The translations under genes were made by a program, and so were the position numbers. The notes beneath the pieces are model-generated. The model was given only the letters and a program-made list of their open reading frames with translations, was not told the origin of the DNA and did not search any database. Of a DNA stretch of 5,830 nucleotides, positions 1-5,830 are shown piece after piece (within the stretch, counting starts at the first letter, position 1; each line of letters opens with the position of its first letter). The DNA is from an uncultured Prevotella sp. (GTDB lineage: Bacteria; Bacteroidota; Bacteroidia; Bacteroidales; Bacteroidaceae). Location: contig CAJOHP010000149.1 of assembly GCA_905234355.1 (NCBI GenBank), forward strand, positions 1 to 5,830, written 5' to 3'.

Positions 1-759
1 CTTATCATCTTAACGCGAGATAAGAACCGGAGCTATCAGGCTATGCATTATCAGGAGAAGGTCGGAAAATACGTCGGTGATAATATTCTGGCGCAAGCGC
101 TGAATACAGTTGCTTATCAGAACAACCCTCAGTTCCTGCCGGTAGCCCAGCAATATGGTTTTGCTCCGATTCCAAAATTCACAAAACAGAGTATCGTTGA
201 CCGCGCCAACATTTATCTTCAGATGGCGGCTGATATCTGGGACCCGGATGCTATCAAAGTAATCGCGGGAGGCTGGGAAGAAGAAACAGAGAAGGAATTC
301 TTTAAGAACGAAAAAGCCCGCGAGTTCACGGTCGAATACTACGAGAGAAGCTGGCCTGATGCTCTGAAGTACGGCTTTCTATCATCAAACATCGGTGGGA
401 CCGGAAAATTCCTGAAGAATGTTCAAGAGGGCGATATTGTATATTGTCATATCGCTGGCGCAGGTTTCGTCGGTATTGGGGAATGCACTGCTGCGGCGGT
501 TCCCATGAAACAATTCACTGTCGTAGTTGATGGAGCCAACGTCCCAATTTCTGATGCTACATGGGTTGAGCCTTCCTATAAAGCAAAACTGGATATAAAT
601 AATGAAATCTTCATCCGCGTGGACTGGAAGAGCTTTGTGGATAATCAGGATGACGGATATTGGGAAAAAGGAATGACCTCTGTCCCGATGGTTGCATATC
701 AGCTTTCAGATCAAAGCACCCACAAAAAAGTCCGGGAGCACTTCGGATATAAGAATTGA
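1..759 (+). CDS. C-terminal part of a GmrSD-like (DUF262/DUF1524) endonuclease with a PUA/EVE-like tail, 5' truncated
   Basis: The frame is open from base 1 and stops at TGA 757-759. The ATG at 43 is internal: residues encoded upstream of it (LIILTRDKNRSYQAMHYQEK) continue the same fold, so the gene starts outside the window; 252 residues are visible. Residues ~1-80 resemble the end of DUF1524, the HNH nuclease half of GmrSD-type restriction proteins: a 'LxxLTRxKN' strand, an 'EKVGKY' helix, then 'FTKQSIVDRANIYLQMAADIW' (split here: the pattern is I..R...L...A..IW). The HNH catalytic residues would lie upstream and cannot be checked. Residues ~105-180 (YGFLSSNIGGTGKF, then GDIVYCHIAGAGFVGIGE) look like a PUA/EVE-type barrel; such folds in restriction proteins read modified bases. 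If right, the protein would cleave modified invader DNA. Assignment is from remembered family patterns only. Alternative: another nuclease with a PUA-like tail. The next gene follows 14 bases later, so the two are probably co-transcribed. Confidence 0.5.
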   Translation, partial: LIILTRDKNRSYQAMHYQEKVGKYVGDNILAQALNTVAYQNNPQFLPVAQQYGFAPIPKFTKQSIVDRANIYLQMAADIWDPDAIKVIAGGWEEETEKEFFKNEKAREFTVEYYERSWPDALKYGFLSSNIGGTGKFLKNVQEGDIVYCHIAGAGFVGIGECTAAAVPMKQFTVVVDGANVPISDATWVEPSYKAKLDINNEIFIRVDWKSFVDNQDDGYWEKGMTSVPMVAYQLSDQSTHKKVREHFGYKN

Positions 760-760
760 A

Positions 761-766
761 AAGGAG
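761..766 (+). promoter_or_regulatory. Shine-Dalgarno of the 774 gene
   Basis: AAGGAG lies 7 bases before the ATG at 774, an ideal arrangement. It decides the start: the in-frame TTG at 756 lies upstream of this site and overlaps the previous gene's stop region, so it is unlikely to be used. The strong purine-rich site suits a Gram-positive host or phage. Confidence 0.8.
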
Positions 767-773
767 CTCGTGG

Positions 774-1265
774 ATGGCTATTATTATCGATTTCAAAGAC
801 TACAAAGCAAACGCGAGGAAAAATTCCGGAACCTCTATCTTCTTTTCTCAGGAAGAACTATATTGGCGGATGATGGAAGACAGAAAACTTCTCCTGCCTG
901 TGTTTATGGAGCTTGCTGAGGAGGCAATTCGTGATCTCGGGTTTGATCCGGATGATTATGCGATTGATCCAATCTCAATGCAGGAATACATGGGGGCGTG
1001 GTTTGACGCTGAGAAACCATTTGATGAAATCGAAGGACCGTCATTTAACCACATCACTGACCGACAAATAATCAGAGTTACGACTTCAGCTAAAGTCGAT
1101 GAGGACGCTATGATTGAGTTTACCGCTGACGCGTATTCCATCAATGACTACGATCAGGGCAACCGCGCATGGCTTTTCCATAATGGAAGTGCATGGGAAG
1201 AAGGACCAGGAGAAGATTTCTTCGATCTCGATCAGATCCTTTCTCCCTTAACAAACGATCGATGA
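774..1265 (+). CDS. small acidic protein of unknown function
   Basis: This frame encodes 163 residues from ATG 774 (MAIIIDFKDYKANARK...) to TGA 1263-1265. The start was chosen for the AAGGAG site at 761-766. I do not recognise a family. The protein is strongly acidic, with about 35 Asp/Glu against about 14 Lys/Arg, and the C-terminal half is the most acidic (GPGEDFFDLDQ near the end). Residues ~25-60 (EELYWRMMEDRKLLLPVFM, then ELAEEAIRDLGF) should form two helices; residues ~95-150 alternate polar and hydrophobic residues as in beta strands and carry several Trp and Phe. No signal peptide, membrane segment or metal motif is visible, so it is probably cytoplasmic. It follows the putative nuclease gene by 14 bases and ends just before a hairpin, so it is the last gene of that transcription unit. 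A DNA-mimic, accessory or immunity role would be speculation from charge and position alone. Confidence 0.75.
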   Translation: MAIIIDFKDYKANARKNSGTSIFFSQEELYWRMMEDRKLLLPVFMELAEEAIRDLGFDPDDYAIDPISMQEYMGAWFDAEKPFDEIEGPSFNHITDRQIIRVTTSAKVDEDAMIEFTADAYSINDYDQGNRAWLFHNGSAWEEGPGEDFFDLDQILSPLTNDR

Positions 1266-1272
1266 AAAGAGC

Positions 1273-1305
1273 GGGCAGGACTTACCATTCCGGTAAGCCC
1301 TGCCC
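1273..1305. terminator. bidirectional intrinsic terminator between convergent genes
   Basis: A 14-base stem (1273-1286, GGGCAGGACTTACC) pairs with 1292-1305 (GGTAAGCCCTGCCC) around a 5-base loop. One position is an A-C mismatch in + strand RNA but a G-U wobble in - strand RNA, so the hairpin is slightly better for the - transcript. T-rich DNA follows on both sides: TTCTTCATTT on the + strand, CGCTCTTTTC on the - strand. It lies 7 bases after the stop of the 774 gene and 8 bases after the restored polymerase stop (1314-1316), so it can serve both convergent genes. Confidence 0.8.
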
Positions 1306-1313
1306 TTCTTCAT

Positions 1314-1909
1314 TTATTGCTTCTGATAAAATCCACACTCGTACCCATCGGCCCGTAGCTCAATGCCCGGTATCCACGGTGGGGTCCTCCCCATCTGCTC
1401 ACAGATCGCATCCAGCGATACTTCCGGGAGCATTCGATGATCAGCTCGTCATGCACGTGCCCGCAGATGAAGCAGTGACTCAGGGTCCGCATGGCGTAGG
1501 ACAGGATGTCTCGGCTGACGGCCTGCACGATGTTCTCGACGAATTTCGGACCGTAACTCTCGATCCTGCTCCATTTCTTCTGGGCGTCGATGCCCATGTA
1601 GGTAACGGACTCTCCACCGAATTTGTTCTCTCCAATCCGGGGTTTTACGTAGGCCAACCGCCTGCCGGAAGGAAAGCCGATGAACAGCATGCCATTCTTC
1701 ATCACGAAGGTGACGTCACCGACCTGGGTCTTGGCCCGCTGCTTGATCGCGTCCTTCACGGCGGTATCGACGGCCCACCAGTACGCGGTAATGTTTGGAT
1801 TGCTGCTGCGCCACATGTCCACTAACGGCTGAAGCTCGTCTTCGGTCAGGCCCATGTCGAGAGCACCCATCGCTTTAAGGGCACCAACGCTGCCACCATA
1901 GCCGAGGGC
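1314..1909 (-). CDS. phage-type family A DNA polymerase, C-terminal fragment with a frameshift
   Basis: This is the palm/fingers end of a phage DNA polymerase I-like replicase, which extends primed DNA during phage replication. Reading leftwards from ~1909 one sees ALGYGGSVGALKAMGA (motif B region, the GYG of the O helix), then a WRSSNPNI stretch, PSGRRLAYVKPRI, ENIVQAVSRDIL at 1537-1502, and VHDEL with the motif C HDE at 1453-1445. The frame then reads ECSRKYRW and runs to TGA at 1310-1312, ending in an atypical sequence. In the other frame, from about 1424, the DNA gives PEVSLDAICEQMGRTPPW, then IPGIELRADGYECGFYQKQ and TAA at 1314-1316, a normal end for this family. One C appears to be missing from a C run (CCC where CCCC is expected). 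The ATG at 1870 is internal, because the motif B residues before it are needed. The N-terminal part, including motif A and any exonuclease domain, is absent: homology ends at the junction near 1910. Confidence 0.85.
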
Positions 1910-1925
1910 ACCTGCACGGGCAACT
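1905..1925. other. probable chimeric junction between phage and Bacteroidales-like DNA
   Basis: Minus-strand polymerase homology is convincing up to ALGYGGS (codons at about 1909-1889). Immediately upstream the translation (EVARAG) no longer fits the expected lead-in to motif B. On the + strand the sequence reads as a Bacteroidales surface protein from about here (GNFLTLIKSEEFTLTENT). Coding strand, GC content and protein style all switch within about 20 bases. No inverted repeats, insertion-sequence ends or att-like duplication are visible. The exact base is uncertain because the same codon boundaries are open on both strands. Confidence 0.7.
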
Positions 1926-4900
1926 TCCTCACACTCATCAAGTCGGAGGAGTTTACCCTCACCGAGAACACCCCCATCACCTTCACCTGCTCCGACCCGA
2001 GCAGTTCACGCGGCATAGACCTCGTCTACGTGCAGAAGACGGCCGACGTCAATGCCGGCATCTCTATCGACAAGGTGGCCAACCTCGATGGACAGTCGGA
2101 AAACACTGGCACCACCTACTTCTACCAGCAGCCGGACGGCACGCTGAAGGTGCAGCTGCAGGTGACCGTGAAGAACACGGGCGAAGTGGCTCTGGATCAC
2201 TTCACACTGACCCCCGTCCTGGAAGGACTCTATGGTGGCACCAAAGTCTATGAGGATGCTTCCGTGACCATCAACGAGGCACTGGCCGTGGGCGAGGAGA
2301 AGACGGTCGACGTAGACTTCTACGTGCCCTTCACCTCGGGCTGGGGCAACTGGTATGTGCGTGAAAACATCACCGGCGTCACCTCCACCGCCTACCGCTA
2401 TGCCGGCACGGTGGCCTACGAGCCTAAGTTCGTCTTCCGCGCAGGCGAAAGCACCTCGACCAGCAGCATCACCGTTGCCGAGGCTTGGGGCGCCATCACC
2501 GAGGCTACGACGAAGACCTACCAGATCTTCAACGACGGTACGGCTCCGCTCACCGTCAAGAGCATCACCCTGCCCGATGGCTTCACCAGCGCCGACGTGC
2601 CTGCCGGCGAGTTCACCGTCGAGGCCGGAGCCAAGCAGGTCATCAACATCACGCAGCCTGCTACCGAGTATGGCGCCTACAACGGCACGCTCACCATCGT
2701 CTATCTCGACAAGAACGGTGCCGAGCAGACCTATACGCTCGGCTTCTCGGCCAACTATATCAATGTCAACGCATGGACGGCCGACTTCAACAACTCGACG
2801 TCGACGGTGGTCTATCCTGCAGGTGTCGTGGCCGAGGCTGGCATCAGCAATGACTACCAGTACATCTCCAGCGGCAACTACAACAACTGGATTACCGGTC
2901 GCAACACCAGCAGCTACCAGACGGAGAACAACAAGTTCATCACTCCGCTGCTGCACGCCAATGCCGGCGACAAGCTCAGCTTCGACGTGAAGGCCGGCTA
3001 CAGCTCTAAGGACGAATACTATGTGAAGGTCTACACCTCTACCGACCGCAAGACGTGGGGCGACCCCGTGGCCACCTACGTCTACAGCACCACTGGCAGC
3101 TCCTTCGTCCCGCAGAGCATCAGTTTCCCGGAGGCAGGCGACTACTATGTGGCCTTCGCCCTCTATGGCAGCAGCTCGGCCATCGACAACCTCATTGGCC
3201 TGGAGAAGGTGGCCGTGGCCCACGACCTCTATATTAAGGAGGTGTCCTGGCCCGACGCCAGCATCAAGAGCGGCGTGGCTCAGACCAAGCCTAGCGTGGA
3301 CATCATCCCGCTGACCAACGAGACGGCCGATGCCTACACCGTGAAGTACATCTACGGCGACAACGTGGTAGAGATAGCCTCGAAGGCACTCACCACCAGC
3401 GCCAGCAGCACCACCAACTTCGCTGCAAAGTTCACTCCCGAGGTGGAGCAGACCACAAAGTTTGAGGGCACCAAGGTCGTCTTCGAGTTCCAGGACGGCA
3501 CGAAGTTCGAGACCGAGCCGTTCGACCTCACCGTGACCAACGAGCCCATGTTCTACTTCCTCGACACGAAGCACTCCAGCAAGTGGTATGCCCCCTCGAG
3601 CAACAGCACGTCGCCCGTGGCCTTCGGCAAGACCAACGAGGAAGTGTCGAAGACCTTCTGGATCCTGAACTGGGGTTCGGCTCCGCTCACCGTGAAGAGC
3701 ATCGCCGTGCCCGAGGGCTTCACCGCCTCTGTCAGCGAGATGGCTGTGCCCGCCTTCGACGGTACACAGGACGGCCTGAGCACCTGCCAGCAGTCGTTCG
3801 ACGTGACGTTCACCGCCACCGAGGCCGGCACCTATAGCGGCGATATCGTCGTGACCTACGTCGACGCCGCCGGCGAGGATGCCACCTTCACCCGCGCCAT
3901 CAGCGGCACCAAGCTCGACCCCGCGAAGTTCTATGCCAACTTCGACAAGGACGGCGAGGTGTACTGGCCCGCCGGCTCGGCCAACCAGAGCAACGTGGAC
4001 GCAAGCAACACCGGCTCCTGGAACGCTGCCAACTACGTCATCTCTTCGTCGAGCACGACCAACAACCTCTTCATCACCCCGAAGCTTAAGGCTCAGGTGG
4101 GCGACAAGATGCAGTTCGACGCCAAGCTCTACAGCTCTTATTGGAGCGAGGGCAAGGTGGTGGTCTACAGCGCCTCGACGCGCGATGAGCTCATCAACTT
4201 CGACCCCGAGGCCGACACGCGCAACGTCATCTTCAGCACCATGGGTGCCGAGGAGCAGAACCTGCTGACCACCGACTGGCAGACCTTCGAGTTCGCAGTG
4301 CCTGCCGGCGAGCAGTACATCGGCTTCGAGATCAGCGGCCGTTCCTACGTCGACGAGATCTACGGCCTGCAGACCGTGGCCGTGCCTCACGACCTGATGA
4401 TTGCTTCGGCCACCATCCCCGAGACGGGCATGCAGAACGTGGCTGCCAACGCCACGGTCAACGTGCTCAACCTGGGTCTGCAGGCTGAGGAGAGCTACAA
4501 GGTGCTCGTGCATGTGGGCGACGAGGTCGTCAGCACCATCGACGGCACCACCGTGCTGCCCATGGAGCACCGTCTCAGCGCTGCCGGCACCGCTCTCAGC
4601 GTGCCCGTGCAGTCGCCTAAGGCCGGCACCTTCCCCGTCGTCATCGAGCTGAAGGCCGGCGCATACAGCGTCAGCACGGAGCCCGTCGAGGTCACCTTCA
4701 CCGAGGAGGTGGCTTCAAGCGACCTGACCATCGGTACGCCCAGTGGTACAAGCTATGAGTCTCCTCTCTATCTGAACTACAAGAACAGCGAGAGCATCAC
4801 GCTCTACAATGCAGCCACACTGACTCAGTATGGACTCGCTCCCGGAGCCAAGATCAACAAGATAGTCTACAAAGGCTACAAGAACACTGATGTGCAGACC

Positions 4901-5830
4901 ACTTCGTTCCAGGTGTACTATCAGTGGACCGATGACCAAGCTCTGTCGCAGCCCACTACCGACTATCCTTATGCTGCTGAGGCAGCAGGCATGACCAAGC
5001 TCATTGACGAAGACCATACGTGGAATAAGGTCGGTTCGCAGTATGAGCTTGACAATATGATTGTGCTCGACTTCAGCGATGCTCCCCTCACCTACGAAGA
5101 GGGCAAGAGCTTGAAGATCTACATGCATTCTTATGTGGACGGATACAAGAGTGCTTACTTTGAGAAGTCCAACCTCTCTTCAGAATTCTGCTATCAGCGC
5201 AAAGCCGATGCCGCTACACTGAGCAGTGCGTTCAGCCGGACAACACCTGCTGTGATTCACCTTGAGCTTGAGGCTGCCAGCACCGTGCTCACCGGTGTGG
5301 TGAAGAACGCTGTGGGCGAGCCCGTCGAGGGCGCCACGGTGACGCTCGTGAGCACCGACGGTGCCAACGTGCAGTACACCGGCACGACCGACGCCGAGGG
5401 TGCCTACACCATCAACGTCATACAGGCTACGCGCGACTACACCGCTACCGTCCTGGCCGGAGGCGGCTATCGTCCCGCCACCGCTACCATCAGCTTCGGC
5501 GGCGAGAGCAAGACGCAGGACTTCGTCGTCGACATGCCGCTCGACAAGTACTTCGTCAACCTCGACCTCTCTTCTACCGAGGGCTGGACAGCCGACCACT
5601 CAGGATCGTTCTGGGACTTTGGCACCGGCCTCATCGGCACCTATCAGGTGCGTGGTGAGCATCCCGCAGCCACCGTCGACGAGACCCACCTCGCCACGGA
5701 GTATGCCTTCGGTCTCGAGGCTCGCTGGGCAAGCAGCTACTCTTCACTCAACCAGACCTCGCTGCAGGCTCTACCCGAGGGCGACTACACGCTCGAGGTG
5801 CGCGGGATCGACCGCGACGGCTACACCTTC
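1910..5830 (+). CDS. giant modular extracellular/adhesin-like protein of Bacteroidales type, partial at both ends
   Basis: The + frame with codons starting at 1910, 1913 and so on is open from 1826 to the last base, giving about 1,307 codons after the junction with no stop and no convincing start. The composition is that of secreted beta-sandwich proteins: rich in Thr, Ser, Val, Ala and Gly, almost without Cys, no membrane segment. In order: an Ig/CARDB-like segment (~2139-2420, LKVQLQVTVKNTG); unit 1 (2426-3547) and unit 2 (3548-4711), each an Ig/ASH-like domain with APLTVKSI, a cleaved-adhesin (choice-of-anchor J) like jelly roll ending in FITP-type strands, and a CARDB-like domain opened by VAVAHDL or VAVPHDL; a separate module (4718-5278); a carboxypeptidase-regulatory-like domain (5279-5533); then a new module starting KYFVNLDLSSTEGW. 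Signal peptide, any catalytic domain and any Por-type C-terminal sorting domain would lie outside the window. Likely role: cell-surface or secreted adhesin, or the accessory region of a protease. Family names are from pattern memory; the coding frame itself is near certain. Confidence 0.85.
2426..3547 (+). repeat. protein-level tandem unit, copy 1
   Basis: This ~374-residue unit lies inside the giant gene. It has an Ig/ASH-like domain (2426 to ~2755) containing NDGTAPLTVKSITLP, a jelly-roll/choice-of-anchor J-like domain (~2759-3220) with NNKFITPLLHANAGDKLSFD, and a CARDB/Ig-like domain from VAVAHDLYIKEVSWP (CAC codon at 3221) to about 3540. The 16-base stretch 2541-2556 is identical to 3678-3693 in copy 2, and the following bases match with two differences. 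Elsewhere the copies have diverged strongly, so this is an old duplication. Confidence 0.7.
3548..4711 (+). repeat. protein-level tandem unit, copy 2
   Basis: This ~388-residue unit follows copy 1 directly and has the same domain order. NWGSAPLTVKSIAVP aligns with copy 1 at an offset of 1137 bases, and VAVPHDLMIASATIP (CAC codon at 4388) at an offset of 1167 bases. NNLFITPKLKAQVGDKMQFD matches NNKFITPLLHANAGDKLSFD of copy 1. The Ig-like part has a small extra loop around 3755-3790 (DGTQDGLSTCQQ), which includes one of the few Cys residues. Confidence 0.7.
4718..5278 (+). other. lower-GC module inside the giant gene
   Basis: This ~187-residue segment (begins DLTIGTPSGTSYESPLYLNY, ends near VIHLELEA) is in the same frame but unlike the repeats around it. 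It contains NKIVYKGYKNTD and FQVYYQWTDDQ, probable beta strands rich in Tyr. Three hand-counted 60-base lines here give about 43-48% G+C and one gives 55%; a line at 4501-4560 gives about 68%. Codons such as TAT, TCT and CTT are commoner. I do not recognise the domain with certainty. It may be a separately acquired module. Confidence 0.6.
5279..5533 (+). other. carboxypeptidase regulatory-like domain within the giant gene
   Basis: This ~85-residue segment opens STVLTGVVKNAVGEPVEGAT and continues VTLVSTDG, TTDAEGAYTINV, TATVLAGGGYRPAT and FVVD. The pattern G.V....G.P..GA.V.L, then T.A.G.Y.I, is characteristic of CarboxypepD_reg-like beta-sandwich domains. These are common in Bacteroidetes surface proteins as structural or adhesive modules. 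It has no catalytic residues. High GC resumes here. Confidence 0.75.

Noticed and set aside
756..773. TTG start at 756 for the small acidic protein
   Set aside because: It overlaps the upstream stop and would place the AAGGAG site inside the coding region. ATG 774 has ideal spacing from that site.
1193..1825. + strand frame of 210 codons opposite the polymerase
   Set aside because: It is the antisense of clear polymerase motifs (ENIVQAVSRDIL, HDE), has a Pro/His/Gly-rich composition, and overlaps both the end of the 774 gene and the terminator hairpin.
1826..1909. Upstream extension of the giant + frame before the junction
   Set aside because: The frame is open here only by chance: the same bases encode conserved polymerase residues (GYGGSVGAL, then MGALDMGL) on the other strand.
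1890..1930. Site-specific prophage integration into the surface-protein gene
   Set aside because: The polymerase gene itself is broken at the point. There is no integrase, att-like repeat or tRNA end, and phage att sites do not normally lie inside polymerase motif B.
2006..4570. Long antisense open frame on the - strand (854 codons)
   Set aside because: It mirrors the codon boundaries of the + strand surface-protein gene. Its translation is a monotonous mix of Val, Gly, Leu, His, Ala and Asp with no domain pattern, whereas the + frame gives recognisable repeated domains. It is a shadow caused by GC-rich codon bias.
5180..5599. Antisense frame of 139 codons on the - strand
   Set aside because: It lies opposite the carboxypeptidase-regulatory-like domain and has the same Val/Gly/His/Asp shadow composition. 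No ribosome-binding site or promoter was noticed.
1..5830. CRISPR array, tRNA, rRNA or insertion-sequence ends
   Set aside because: I saw no short regularly spaced repeats, cloverleaf-like segments, rRNA signatures or transposase-flanking inverted repeats; the only strong inverted repeat is the terminator at 1273-1305.

Overview
The window looks like two unrelated pieces of DNA joined near position 1910. Bases 1 to about 1909 look like phage, prophage or accessory DNA, probably from a low- to mid-GC Gram-positive (Clostridia-type) host. The grounds are a strong AAGGAG ribosome-binding site, compact gene spacing, and the C-terminal half of a phage-type family A DNA polymerase. Bases from about 1910 to 5830 lie inside one very long, GC-rich reading frame on the + strand. 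It encodes a modular extracellular protein of the kind typical of gut Bacteroidales (Prevotellaceae-like). Organism assignments are inferred from protein style, not from a search.

Left part. A gene truncated by the window edge (1-759, +) resembles the C-terminal part of a DUF262/DUF1524 (GmrSD-like) endonuclease. A PUA/EVE-like module appears to follow it. After a 14-base gap holding a good Shine-Dalgarno comes a small, strongly acidic protein of unknown function (774-1265, +). A hairpin at 1273-1305 then separates these two genes from the convergent polymerase gene (1314 to about 1909, -). The polymerase keeps the motif B region (GYGGS) and the catalytic HDE of motif C. It carries an apparent 1-base deletion near 1424-1428 that scrambles the last ~37 residues; read in the other frame, a normal phage-polymerase C-terminus reappears.

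Junction. Polymerase homology stops inside motif B, around 1907-1915. From there rightwards the + strand reads as Bacteroidales surface protein, with an abrupt change of coding strand, composition and protein style. A chimeric metagenomic assembly is the simplest explanation; an illegitimate recombination is the alternative.

Right part. The + frame is open from 1826 to the last base and shows neither a convincing start nor a stop. About 1,307 codons follow the junction. They encode a CARDB/Ig-like lead segment, two ~380-residue tandem units (Ig/ASH-like, then cleaved-adhesin/jelly-roll-like, then CARDB-like), a distinct lower-GC module (4718-5278), a carboxypeptidase-regulatory-like beta-sandwich (5279-5533) and the start of another module. 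The long antisense frames opposite this gene, including one of 854 codons, are composition shadows.
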